A stretch of 46,708 nucleotides of DNA, taken from NCBI GenBank assembly GCA_030452125.1, contig JAKDMV010000011.1, forward strand, positions 1 through 46,708, in the 5' to 3' direction. The first letter of the stretch is position 1; each line of letters opens with the position of its first letter. The notes under the pieces are model-generated. The model did not search any database, was not told the origin of the DNA, and saw only the letters and a list, made by a program, of their open reading frames with translations. This stretch comes from Micrococcaceae bacterium (GTDB taxonomy: Bacteria; Actinomycetota; Actinomycetes; Actinomycetales; Micrococcaceae). Both the position numbers and the translations under genes were made by a program. Positions 17,428-25,184 of this stretch are shown one piece after another.

Positions 17428-17433
17428 TACAAT
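17428..17433 (+). promoter_or_regulatory. Leaderless -10 box for PLDc_N gene
   Basis: TACAAT, 6 bases before ATG 17440. With the box at 17392-17397 it forms a compact divergent pair of leaderless promoters. Confidence 0.7.
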
Positions 17434-17439
17434 GGATCC

Positions 17440-17865
17440 ATGGTCAGAAACTTGATGCTCGGTGCACTGGTGGCCCTCGCCGTCACCATCTACGCAGTGA
17501 TCCAGTGCGTGCAGACACCGGCGGACCGGGTGCGCAGCATCGCCAAGCCCTGGTGGATCCTGGCCATCATCCTGCTTCCGCTCATCGGGGCCCTCTTATG
17601 GTTCTGGCTCGGCCGTCCGGACGACTCGGGCTCGGGCCCCTCCCAGGGCCAGCGGCCCACCCGTGGCCCGGCGGCCCCCGACGACGACCCGGACTTCCTG
17701 CGCAGCCTCGAAACCCAACGGCGCCAACGCGCCAAGGAGGAGGACCTGCGTCGCCGTGAGGCCGAGCTGAGGGCCCGTGAGGAGCAAGCCCGGAAGAACC
17801 AGAACCCACCGCATGACGATGGGACGCATTCCTCCGACCAGGACTCGAACCCGCCGAGCAGCTAG
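17440..17865 (+). CDS. PLDc_N-domain membrane protein
   Basis: Protein of 141 residues. Two N-terminal membrane helices (LMLGALVALAVTIYAVIQCV and PWWILAIILLPLIGALLWFWLG) form the phospholipase-D-nuclease N-terminal domain (PLDc_N). The catalytic HKD domains are absent, so it is not an enzyme of that family. The C-terminal half is charged and probably coiled-coil (RRQRAKEEDLRRREAELRAREEQ). The family is common beside ccs/men genes in Actinobacteria. Function unknown. Confidence 0.82.
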   Translation: MVRNLMLGALVALAVTIYAVIQCVQTPADRVRSIAKPWWILAIILLPLIGALLWFWLGRPDDSGSGPSQGQRPTRGPAAPDDDPDFLRSLETQRRQRAKEEDLRRREAELRAREEQARKNQNPPHDDGTHSSDQDSNPPSS

Positions 17866-17899
17866 GCACCCTTCCTGGGCCGAAGGGGCCCTGCACAGT

Positions 17900-18130
17900 T
17901 CAGTCGCGAGGCTGCTTTGCTGCTTCCTTCCGGACGCGGGCGAAGAGGATCCCCAGGCTCACACCGCAGCCCACCACGAAGAGCATGGCCAGCCCCAGCA
18001 GCACCAGCTTGGCCACCAGTGCCGCCAGGAACGTCGAAACCAGCGCCAGCGCGATGGCGACCATGGCCAGCAGCAGCGGCAACATGGCAGTGCGGTGGAA
18101 GGGCAGGGGGTCCTGGGCTGAGGGCATCAA
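17900..18130 (-). CDS. Small two-helix membrane protein, unknown
   Basis: A 76-residue protein with two hydrophobic segments (about 17-40 and 43-64) and a short basic C-terminus. I recognise no family. It lies downstream of the cytochrome c maturation operon on the same strand, past a strong hairpin, so it is probably separately transcribed. Conservation across relatives would be needed to confirm it is a gene. Confidence 0.55.
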   Translation of the reverse strand: MMPSAQDPLPFHRTAMLPLLLAMVAIALALVSTFLAALVAKLVLLGLAMLFVVGCGVSLGILFARVRKEAAKQPRD

Positions 18131-18240
18131 ACCACTCTAGGTCATCGCCCGGGCGCCGGAGGGCACACTGCCGGGGCTTGCGTCGTTCCCTGCGGTCCCG
18201 CCTCCCGCCTGCCGTCCCGAGGCCACCCTCTGGACGAAGA

Positions 18241-18278
18241 GGGCCCGGGAGGAAACCTTGCGGTCTCCTCCCGGGCCC
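18241..18278 (-). terminator. Strong hairpin after ccsB
   Basis: A perfect 13-bp stem (GGGCCCGGGAGGA with TCCTCCCGGGCCC) and a 12-base loop, 20 bases past the ccsB stop on the minus strand, followed by a TCTTCGTCC stretch. Probably the end of the leftward cytochrome c operon. Confidence 0.8.
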
Positions 18279-18297
18279 CTCGGGGATCCGGCGGTGG

Positions 18298-19359
18298 CTA
18301 GACTCCCGCGTAGGAGTGCAGGCCGTTGAAGTACAGGTTCACCACGGTGAAGTTGAAGACGATGCACAGGTAGCCGATGATGCTCAACCAGGCCGACCGG
18401 GTGCCGGTCCAGCCACGGGTGGCCCGGGCGTGCAGGTAGCCGGCGAAGACCACCCAGATCACGAAGGTCCAGACTTCCTTGGTGTCCCAGCCCCAATAAC
18501 GGCCCCAGGCGGCTTCGGCCCAGACGGCACCGGCGATGAGGGTGAACGTCCACATCACGAACGCGACGGCGTTGATCCGGTAGGCGAAGTTCTCCAACGC
18601 GGCCGCGCTGGGAACCAGACGCAGGAACGCCAATTTATCGGATTTGCCGGCGGCCAGCTTCGATTGGCGGTCTGCCTGCATCAGCTGCAGGACGCTCAAC
18701 GCGAAGGTGATCGTGAACAGCGAAGAGGCCAGGACGGCAATGGAGACGTGGATGACCAGCCAGGGGCTCTGCAACGCCGGGACCAGATGCGCGACCGGGG
18801 TGGGGAAGCCCATCGTCGCGGCACACAGCATCAACGTCACCAGGCCGATGACGAAGGTCCCCATGAAGCGCAGGTCCTTGCGCAGCAGCACGACCAGGAA
18901 CACCGCAGCCACCAGGAAGGCGCCGGTGGTGAGGAATTCGTACATGTTCCCCCACGGCACCCGGCCGGCAGCGATGGCGCGGGAGACGACGGCGAACCCG
19001 TGGATCAGTACGCCGATCCAGGCCACCGAGACTCCGATGCGGGCTGCCGTGCGCTTGCCGGCATCCCGGGTGTAGTTCATCGATTCGTTGACCAGCAGGC
19101 CATCGTCTTCGGCGGGGGCATGCGGACCAGCAGGAGCGCTGGTCGCGGCGGCGCCACGTGCGGATCCCGTTCCGGCGGCACCGGCCATGGCCAGCTGCTT
19201 GGCCTCCTCGGCCAGCAGGCCCGATTCGAGTTCACGGATGGTGCGGCTCGATTTGGCCAGATCCCAGGCGAAGGCGATGAAGGCAATGGCGTAGGCCATG
19301 GCCGCCAGCAGCATGAAGAGGTCGCTGTAGGCGCCGAGGTTTTCGTTGATCGTGGGCAT
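18298..19359 (-). CDS. ccsB: Cytochrome c biogenesis protein CcsB (CcmC/CcsA-type)
   Basis: Polytopic heme-handling protein of 353 residues, partner of ResB in system II cytochrome c maturation. The tryptophan-rich heme motif is WAEAAWGRYWGWDTKEVW, and His residues flank it in the membrane. An Ala-rich cytoplasmic loop (AAGTGSARGAAATSAPAGPHAP) follows the first helix. It carries heme across the membrane to apocytochromes. Last gene of the operon, 18 bases after resB. Such genes in Actinobacteria are called ccsB (also ccsA or resC). Confidence 0.95.
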   Translation of the reverse strand: MPTINENLGAYSDLFMLLAAMAYAIAFIAFAWDLAKSSRTIRELESGLLAEEAKQLAMAGAAGTGSARGAAATSAPAGPHAPAEDDGLLVNESMNYTRDAGKRTAARIGVSVAWIGVLIHGFAVVSRAIAAGRVPWGNMYEFLTTGAFLVAAVFLVVLLRKDLRFMGTFVIGLVTLMLCAATMGFPTPVAHLVPALQSPWLVIHVSIAVLASSLFTITFALSVLQLMQADRQSKLAAGKSDKLAFLRLVPSAAALENFAYRINAVAFVMWTFTLIAGAVWAEAAWGRYWGWDTKEVWTFVIWVVFAGYLHARATRGWTGTRSAWLSIIGYLCIVFNFTVVNLYFNGLHSYAGV

Positions 19360-19377
19360 GCGTTTTTCCTCTGTCTC

Positions 19378-21057
19378 CTAAACTTCGGTCCGGTCGGTGC
19401 CGGTGAATTCACGCTCAAGAAGTGTGCGAATCTCCCGGGCTTCCTGCCGTACACGCGGGTCCTCGCCACGGGCGAGCACTCCGTATTCGATGATACGCCC
19501 ACTCTTTTCCCCGGAGCCACCCGATTCGCCCGCGGCGGGGTGCACCTTGATCCAGGCACGCCGGCGGGGGGTGAACAGGGAAACGGCCAGACCCATCAGG
19601 GCCAAGGCGGCGAAGATGCCCACCGGCAGCTTGCCCGGATCGTGGTGGACGTCCAGGGCGGCGTAGCGTTTGATGCCCTTGAAGGTGATCGTGCCCTTGT
19701 CCTGGGGCAGTTCCACCGTCTGGCCGGCATTGACGACCAGGCCGCCGGCGTCCAGCTTCCTGCTGTTCAGTTCGTTCAGGTCGTCGGTGTCCAGGACGAA
19801 GACGTTCTGTGGATCCCCGGAGTCCAGACCGAGGTCACCGTAGTAGGAGTTCAGCTGCAGTTGCGGTTCCGTCGGGCTCGGATCCAGGGAGACCCCCACC
19901 CCCTCGGCGGTGATCCCCGCCGTGGGGAGGAACAGGCCGACGAAACCGAGCTGGTCGGGGGCCGCGTCGGGGACCTTCAGGACCAGCAGGGAGGTGAAGA
20001 CCTCGTCCTGCGGCACCGCCACCACCGGGCCGGAGTAGGCCACCTTGCCGTTGCCGTCGTGCACGACGATGTCCGGGGCGTACCCGTTGCCCACCAGATA
20101 GACGGCGGTGCCACCGATCCGCAGCGGATGGTTCACGCGCAGATCCTGCTTCCGTGGCTTCTGGCCGGGTTCGGACGTGGTGACCTGGGCATGGAAGTCG
20201 ATGGGCTGGCCGAAGTGTGTGGTCGATTCGCGGTCGTAGGTGACATCGAAGTCGTCCAGAGCGACGGAGAAGGGGCTCAGCGAGCCTTCCTTGAAACCGG
20301 TTCCGGGATTGAAGGAGTCGTAGGAGACCAGCGTGTTCACGAAGGACTCACCCTCCACGACGATCCGCTGGCCGGTGTACCCGTAGACCCCACCGATCGC
20401 GACGGAGGCCAAGACGCCGATGAGCGAGAAGTGGAAGACCAGGTTCCCGATTTCACGGACGTAGCCGCGTTCGGCGGCCACCGACGGCGTCGTGCCCCCG
20501 GGACGTTTCTCGACCCGGTAACCGCGTTTGCGCAGCAGGGCGGCGGAGCGGTCGAGGACCTCCCCGTCGCTGCGGGCGGCCGGATCGTCGGCCAGTTCGA
20601 AGCTCCCGTTCTCGGGGAGCCGCGACAGCCGGGCCGGGGTACGCGGTGGCGGGGTGCGCAAGGTCTTGTAGTGCTTCTTCGCCCGGGGAAAGACACAGCC
20701 GATCAACGAGATGAACAGCAGCAGGTAGATCGCGGAGAACCAGACGGAGGAGAACACGTCGAAGAGCTGGAAGGTATCGAGCCATTCCCCCAGCACCGGC
20801 TTGTTCTCCAGGTAGGCGGTGACCTCCGTCGGGTTCACCGGGCGCTGCGGGAACAGCGATCCCGGCACGGTGGCCACGGCCAGCAACAGGAGCAGGAACA
20901 AGGCGGTACGCATGCTGGTCAGCTGGGTCCAGGCCCACCTCACCATGCCCCAGGGCCCCAGGGACGGTACCGCCACCTCGGGCTTGCGGCCTCCCCGGGG
21001 GTTCTTCCCGCCCGCGGAACCCGACGATGCGTGATTGGACTTGCTGTTCAGGGCCAT
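19378..21057 (-). CDS. resB: ResB-like cytochrome c biogenesis protein
   Basis: Protein of 559 residues. Its first three membrane helices include RTALFLLLLLAVATVPGSLFPQRPVNP and VWFSAIYLLLFISLIGCVFPRAKKHYKTL. A large extracytoplasmic domain follows, then a last helix before FTPRRRAWIKVHP and an acidic tail. With CcsB it forms the heme-delivery and ligation complex. ATG 21057 overlaps the ccdA stop by one base (TGATG), a coupled start; the longer in-frame start at 21111 would run deep into ccdA. Confidence 0.93.
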   Translation of the reverse strand: MALNSKSNHASSGSAGGKNPRGGRKPEVAVPSLGPWGMVRWAWTQLTSMRTALFLLLLLAVATVPGSLFPQRPVNPTEVTAYLENKPVLGEWLDTFQLFDVFSSVWFSAIYLLLFISLIGCVFPRAKKHYKTLRTPPPRTPARLSRLPENGSFELADDPAARSDGEVLDRSAALLRKRGYRVEKRPGGTTPSVAAERGYVREIGNLVFHFSLIGVLASVAIGGVYGYTGQRIVVEGESFVNTLVSYDSFNPGTGFKEGSLSPFSVALDDFDVTYDRESTTHFGQPIDFHAQVTTSEPGQKPRKQDLRVNHPLRIGGTAVYLVGNGYAPDIVVHDGNGKVAYSGPVVAVPQDEVFTSLLVLKVPDAAPDQLGFVGLFLPTAGITAEGVGVSLDPSPTEPQLQLNSYYGDLGLDSGDPQNVFVLDTDDLNELNSRKLDAGGLVVNAGQTVELPQDKGTITFKGIKRYAALDVHHDPGKLPVGIFAALALMGLAVSLFTPRRRAWIKVHPAAGESGGSGEKSGRIIEYGVLARGEDPRVRQEAREIRTLLEREFTGTDRTEV

Positions 21058-21851
21058 CAAATCGGCAACCTTATCTCGTTGGCGAACCATGTTTGCAGTT
21101 GCACGACCCATTCACCCCACAGCCCCGTGACCATCACGAGGCCCAACAGGATGAGCAGGAGGCCGCCGGCGCGCATGACGGCCACCTGGTGGCGCTTGAA
21201 GAAGGCCAACGTCCCCGCGGCCCTCCTGAATCCCAGGGCGATGAGCAGGAACGGCACCCCCAGGCCCAGGCAGTAGGTGAAGGTCAGCAGGGCACCGCGG
21301 GCCACATTCGCGTCGGGGCCGGTACTCATGATCAGCACTGCGGACAGGGTGGGCCCGATGCATGGGGCCCATCCCAGACCGAACGTCATGCCCAGCACGG
21401 GGGCACCCCAGAGACCTGCCGGGGGCCGGTGGTGGATCTTGCGATCACGCTGGAACCAGGAGAATCCGCCCATGAACACGATGCCCATGACGATGACCAC
21501 CAGGCCCAGGGCCTGGGTGACCCAGTCCCCGTCCCGGGCCAGCCAGACGGTCGCCTTGGTGAAGACGATCCCGATGAGCATGAAGACCACGCTGAAGCCG
21601 AGGACGAACAACCCGATGCCGGTGACCATCCGGCCCCGTTTCTGTTCGGCCAGATCCGCCCCGGTCAGCCCGGTCACATAGCCCAGGAACCCGGGAACCA
21701 ACGGCAGGACGCAGGGCGATAGGAAGGAGACGAGCCCGGCGAGGACGGCCACCGGGATCGAGAGCAGCAGCGAGCCGTCCTGGACGGCCTCGGCGAAGGG
21801 GTTGCCCTGGACGCCCAGCGCCGGAAGGGCAGTGACGAGCCCGGCGATCAC
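21057..21851 (-). CDS. ccdA: CcdA-type thiol-disulfide transmembrane protein
   Basis: Six-helix membrane protein of 264 residues that moves reducing power from cytoplasmic thioredoxin to the outer face. Conserved Cys occur in FLSPCVLPLVPGFLGY and GLGWAPCIGPTLSAVL, the pair that forms the intramembrane disulfide. It should reduce the TlpA-like protein encoded just before it. Its ATG overlaps the tlpA stop by four bases, and its stop overlaps resB by one. Confidence 0.95.
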   Translation of the reverse strand: MIAGLVTALPALGVQGNPFAEAVQDGSLLLSIPVAVLAGLVSFLSPCVLPLVPGFLGYVTGLTGADLAEQKRGRMVTGIGLFVLGFSVVFMLIGIVFTKATVWLARDGDWVTQALGLVVIVMGIVFMGGFSWFQRDRKIHHRPPAGLWGAPVLGMTFGLGWAPCIGPTLSAVLIMSTGPDANVARGALLTFTYCLGLGVPFLLIALGFRRAAGTLAFFKRHQVAVMRAGGLLLILLGLVMVTGLWGEWVVQLQTWFANEIRLPI

Positions 21852-22483
21852 GCGGACTCGGAGACCAGGTCGGAGATCAGTGCCTTCAGCGTGGACTCAT
21901 CGGCTTCACCCAGCAGGCGGGCCGCCACCCGGCCCTGGCGATCAAGCACCAGCGTGGTGGGCACGGCCTGCGGGGGGACGTATTCGGTCATCGAGAGCAG
22001 GATCGATCCGTCGGCGTCGGGCATCGAGGGGTAGTCGATCTTGAAGGTGCGTTCGAACGCGTGCGCCGTGTCCTGGCCATCACGGACGTTCACCCCGTAG
22101 AACTGCACGCCCTTGGATTTGAAGGCCTTGCTCAGTTTGGCCAGATGCGGCGCCTCGAGCCGGCACGGGGCGCAGGCGGCATACCAGAAGTTCAGGACGG
22201 TGATCTGGTCCTTGAGCTGCGCCGAGTCAATGGTTTTGCCCTCGTACGTCGTGCCGTCCAGTTCCACAGGTTTCCCGCGGCTTGCCTGGTCGTATTCCTG
22301 GACGGAACCGTCCCCGGCAATGTAGTTCTTCCCGTTGCCGGCCTTGGCCTGTTCCGCCAGCGGGTCCTCGGTCGCGGCGCAGGCGGCCAGCGGCAGGACG
22401 GCGGCGAAGAGCGCGGCGGAGCGCAGGACGTGTCGTCGGGCGGGAAACGGTGAATCGGACAGGCGGGACGGATGGGACGGCAT
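21848..22483 (-). CDS. TlpA/ResA-like thiol-disulfide lipoprotein
   Basis: Protein of 211 residues from ATG 22483. Arg16-Arg17 and a hydrophobic stretch lead to the lipobox LAAC with Cys35, so it should be lipid-anchored outside the cell. The thioredoxin fold carries the active-site pair Cys104-Ala-Pro-Cys107 and the cis-Pro region AVPTTLVLD. It reduces apocytochrome heme-binding cysteines with electrons from CcdA. Seven bases separate it from the phosphatase stop; a longer in-frame start inside that gene (22627) is unlikely. Confidence 0.92.
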   Translation of the reverse strand: MPSHPSRLSDSPFPARRHVLRSAALFAAVLPLAACAATEDPLAEQAKAGNGKNYIAGDGSVQEYDQASRGKPVELDGTTYEGKTIDSAQLKDQITVLNFWYAACAPCRLEAPHLAKLSKAFKSKGVQFYGVNVRDGQDTAHAFERTFKIDYPSMPDADGSILLSMTEYVPPQAVPTTLVLDRQGRVAARLLGEADESTLKALISDLVSESA

Positions 22484-22490
22484 GTGTTCT

Positions 22491-23153
22491 TCAGGCTCCG
22501 GGGATGTTAGCCGCGTTGGCCAGCAGGTCAGCGCAGGGTTCGGTATAACGAACGGCAACGAGCCGTTCCCCCTCAAAATCCAGGCTGGTGACCGACGTGA
22601 GCGTGCATTGCCGCTTCCGGGGGTCATGCCACAGGTGCTTGTTTTCGGCGGCCAGGCGCGTCACCCAAATGGGTAGCTGGTGGCTGACCAGCACGGCTTG
22701 GGCTCCGGGGCCGCCGAGTGAAACGGCCCGGTCGCGGTGATCCTTCACCGCGGCCATCATGCGCTCGACCTGGACCCGGTAGGGCTCCCCCCAGGACGGA
22801 CGCAACGGGTTGATGAGGTAGGGCCAGTGCCGCGGGTTGCGCAGCTGCCCCTTGACTCCGGAGAGTCCCTCGAAATGGTTTCCGCCTTCGATCAGTCGAT
22901 CATCGGTGGCGATCTGCAGGCCCAGGGCCTTGGACGTCGGCTCGGCCGTTTCCTGGGCCCTGACCAGTGGCGAGGCCGCCAGATGCACGATTGACGCGCC
23001 GGCGTCGCGCTGGGCCACGAAGTACTCCGCGGCACGATCCGCCATGGTGCGGCCGAGATCGGAGAGGCGGAATCCGGGCAACCGGCCATAGAGCACCTTG
23101 TCCGGGTTGTGGACCTCCCCATGGCGGAGCAGGTGGACGGTGGCGACAGGCAT
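22491..23153 (-). CDS. Histidine phosphatase family protein
   Basis: Phosphoglycerate-mutase-like protein of 220 residues with catalytic motif HLLRHGEVHNPD and a second His in VLVSHQLPIW. Such proteins regularly precede the cytochrome c maturation genes in Actinobacteria, but no link to heme is established; it may act on a small phosphorylated metabolite. It has no ribosome site; a weak -10-like GACACT lies 6 bases before the ATG. Confidence 0.88.
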   Translation of the reverse strand: MPVATVHLLRHGEVHNPDKVLYGRLPGFRLSDLGRTMADRAAEYFVAQRDAGASIVHLAASPLVRAQETAEPTSKALGLQIATDDRLIEGGNHFEGLSGVKGQLRNPRHWPYLINPLRPSWGEPYRVQVERMMAAVKDHRDRAVSLGGPGAQAVLVSHQLPIWVTRLAAENKHLWHDPRKRQCTLTSVTSLDFEGERLVAVRYTEPCADLLANAANIPGA

Positions 23154-23325
23154 GCATCTAGTGTCTCAAACCTTTGCGGCGTCGCCTAAAAGGAGGACGG
23201 TGATCCACTTCATGCATCCCTCGCGGGCGCATAGTGTCAGCCTTCGTGATGATGCCCCGACAGGGGTCGGGCGCATTAGTCTGGGAGCTGGGCCCACCGT
23301 ACGCAACACCAATGGAGGACAGACG

Positions 23326-24168
23326 ATGAGCACCCCCACCCCCGAGGACCCGCAGCAGGACCCGGATGCCACCAACGACGGCACCACTCCCCCGGTTCCC
23401 GGTCCCCCGCAGTTCGGACAACGCCTGCCCGAGACCGGGGCCGACGCCACCGGGTCCCCCCAATACGGCCAGAACCCTCCGGGCCAGCCGGGCCAGTACG
23501 GCCAGGGCACCCAGGGCCCCGGTTCCCCCGGGCAGCCGGGGGCGGGCCTGCCTCCGGGCTACGGCCAGCCCGGTCAGCCGAACCTGCCCCCGGTGGGACA
23601 GGGCCATGCGAATCCCGCCCCCTCCCCCTATGGCTACGGTTACGGCCAGCAGCCGGACGGTGGGGCAGCGGGCTTCGGGGGAACTCCCGGCACGCGGCCG
23701 GCACCCCCGAAACAGCTCAAGGCGGCATTCTGGTTGATCATTGGCGCCGGGATCATCACCCTGGTGCAGGCGCTGATCCTGATCTTCCTGCCGAACGCCA
23801 TGGTCGTTGAGGCCATCCGCGAAGCCATCGCGCAGCAGGGTCCCGAGACCCAGCAGCAGCTCGACGACGCCGGGATCGACCTCGAATCGATGATCAGCGC
23901 CCTGAAGGTCGTCGTCCTGATCATGATGGTGGTCGTGGCCGGGGTCTACGCGCTGATCGCCAGCTTCATCCGCAAGGGCAGCAACGGGGCCCGCATCACC
24001 GGCACCGTCCTAGCGGCGATCTCCCTGTTCGGGTTGTTCACCCCGTCGGATCCGATCTCGCTCCTGGTGATCCTGCTCGGCGTGGCCGGCATCGTCCTGG
24101 CCTGGCTGACGCCCTCCTCGAACTACGTCAAGGCGATGGCCCAGCGTAAGCGGGGCGGCTTCCGCTAG
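23326..24168 (+). CDS. Pro/Gly/Gln-rich N-terminal, multi-helix membrane protein
   Basis: Protein of 280 residues from ATG 23326, which has GGAGGA 6 bases upstream. The first ~130 residues are low-complexity, rich in Gly, Gln, Pro and Tyr with repeated GQPGQ/YGQ units. They are followed by four hydrophobic helices: LKAAFWLIIGAGIITLVQALI, VVVLIMMVVVAGVYALIASFI, a third after GARITGTVL and a last before SSNYVKAMAQRKRGG. The pattern is common for actinobacterial cytoplasmic-membrane proteins of unknown role. Converges with rex at a spacing of 6 bases. Confidence 0.85.
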   Translation: MSTPTPEDPQQDPDATNDGTTPPVPGPPQFGQRLPETGADATGSPQYGQNPPGQPGQYGQGTQGPGSPGQPGAGLPPGYGQPGQPNLPPVGQGHANPAPSPYGYGYGQQPDGGAAGFGGTPGTRPAPPKQLKAAFWLIIGAGIITLVQALILIFLPNAMVVEAIREAIAQQGPETQQQLDDAGIDLESMISALKVVVLIMMVVVAGVYALIASFIRKGSNGARITGTVLAAISLFGLFTPSDPISLLVILLGVAGIVLAWLTPSSNYVKAMAQRKRGGFR

Positions 24169-24174
24169 CAGCCC

Positions 24175-24831
24175 TCAGTCCTGGTCTGCCGGGCGGCCCG
24201 CCCCGAAGCCTGCGTGGTAGGCCAGGATCTGCAGTTCCCGGGCCATGTCCACCCGGCGCATGTGGATGCCCTCGGGAACCTGGAGGATCACCGGGGCGAA
24301 ACTGAGGATGTTGGTGATCCCGGCACCGACGACCCGGTCGCAGAGTTCCTGGGCCGCCGGTCCGGGGACGGCCAGCACGGCCATGTTCAACCCCAGTTCG
24401 GCCGTGGCCGCAGCCAGTTCACCCACCGGACGGACCGCCAGCCCGCCCACGGCATCGCCAATGACGGTTTCGGCGATGTCGAAGACCGCTTGGATGCTGA
24501 ACCCGCCTTCACGGAAACCGGCATAGCCGGCCAAGGCGCGGCCCAGGTTGCCGGCACCGAGGATGCCGACCCGCCAATCCCGTTCCAACCCCAGGGTCTC
24601 GGAAATGGTCTCGGCCAACACCTCGATCCGATACCCGACGCCCCGGGTCCCGAAGGTCCCCAACAGCGAGAGGTCCTTGCGCAGGATCGCGGAATTCACT
24701 CCGGCGGCGGCGGCCAGGACCTCCGAGGAGATCGTCGGGCGACCGACCTCACGCATGGCCTCCAGGGCGCGCAGATAGCCGGTCATGCGACTCAGCGTCG
24801 CCTCGGGAAGTGCCTTTTCCATCGGATTCAC
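24175..24831 (-). CDS. rex: Redox-sensing transcriptional repressor Rex
   Basis: NADH-responsive repressor of 218 residues. The N-terminal winged helix (TLSRMTGYLRALEAM...SEVLAAAAGVNSAILRKDLSLLGTFGTRGVGY) is followed by the Rossmann domain (VGILGAGNLGRALAGYAGF) and the C-terminal swapped helix (DMARELQILAYHAGFG). It senses the NADH/NAD+ ratio and controls respiratory genes. It overlaps the glutaredoxin-like gene by four bases, so they are co-transcribed. In many Actinobacteria rex is followed by hemA; here it faces a convergent membrane-protein gene instead. Confidence 0.96.
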   Translation of the reverse strand: MNPMEKALPEATLSRMTGYLRALEAMREVGRPTISSEVLAAAAGVNSAILRKDLSLLGTFGTRGVGYRIEVLAETISETLGLERDWRVGILGAGNLGRALAGYAGFREGGFSIQAVFDIAETVIGDAVGGLAVRPVGELAAATAELGLNMAVLAVPGPAAQELCDRVVGAGITNILSFAPVILQVPEGIHMRRVDMARELQILAYHAGFGAGRPADQD

Positions 24832-25082
24832 GCACTGATCAACTTCTCGAGCCGATCCGCATCAATGACCCAGAAATCGCGTTGCACCCCATCCACCAAC
24901 AGCACCGGCACCTCTTCGCCGAATTGCTGCATCAGGGCCGGATCGTCATCGATGAGGACCTCGTCCCACGCGACTCCATGCCGTGCCGTCACCGTCTGGA
25001 CGGTGGCGCGGGCGGCCCCGCAGAGGTGGCATCCGGTCCGGCTCAAGAGCCTGACCCGGGGTGGTTGAAGCGAAGAATCCAT
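24828..25082 (-). CDS. Glutaredoxin-family (DUF836-type) protein
   Basis: Protein of 84 residues with a thioredoxin-like fold and redox pair Cys18-His-Leu-Cys21. EEVPVLLVDGVQRD gives the cis-Pro region. It precedes and overlaps rex. Its partner and substrate are unknown. Leaderless by its TAGGTT box 6 bases before ATG. Confidence 0.85.
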   Translation of the reverse strand: MDSSLQPPRVRLLSRTGCHLCGAARATVQTVTARHGVAWDEVLIDDDPALMQQFGEEVPVLLVDGVQRDFWVIDADRLEKLISA

Positions 25083-25088
25083 ACTCCA

Positions 25089-25094
25089 AACCTA
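25089..25094 (-). promoter_or_regulatory. Leaderless -10 box for glutaredoxin-rex operon
   Basis: TAGGTT on the minus strand, 6 bases before ATG 25082. Confidence 0.6.
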
Positions 25095-25172
25095 CCGTTA
25101 CTCCCCCGCGGCCGGGCAGAAACGATCCTCCCCGTGACGCACGGCACCGCTCGCGTGGCCCGTCTCGGTGGA

Positions 25173-25178
25173 TAGACT
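25173..25178 (+). promoter_or_regulatory. Leaderless -10 box for HAD-IB gene
   Basis: TAGACT followed by 6 bases and ATG 25185; no Shine-Dalgarno sequence is present. Confidence 0.65.
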
Positions 25179-25184
25179 ATCCAG

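Noticed and set aside
17870-17895. Short GGGCC/GGCCC hairpin after the PLDc_N gene
   Set aside because: Only five pairs and no T-run; too weak to call a terminator.
17917-21276. A 1119-codon open frame on the plus strand opposite ccsB and resB
   Set aside because: It is a high-GC antisense shadow: the composition is Gly/Arg/Gln/His-rich without domains, while ccsB, resB and ccdA on the other strand have clear motifs.
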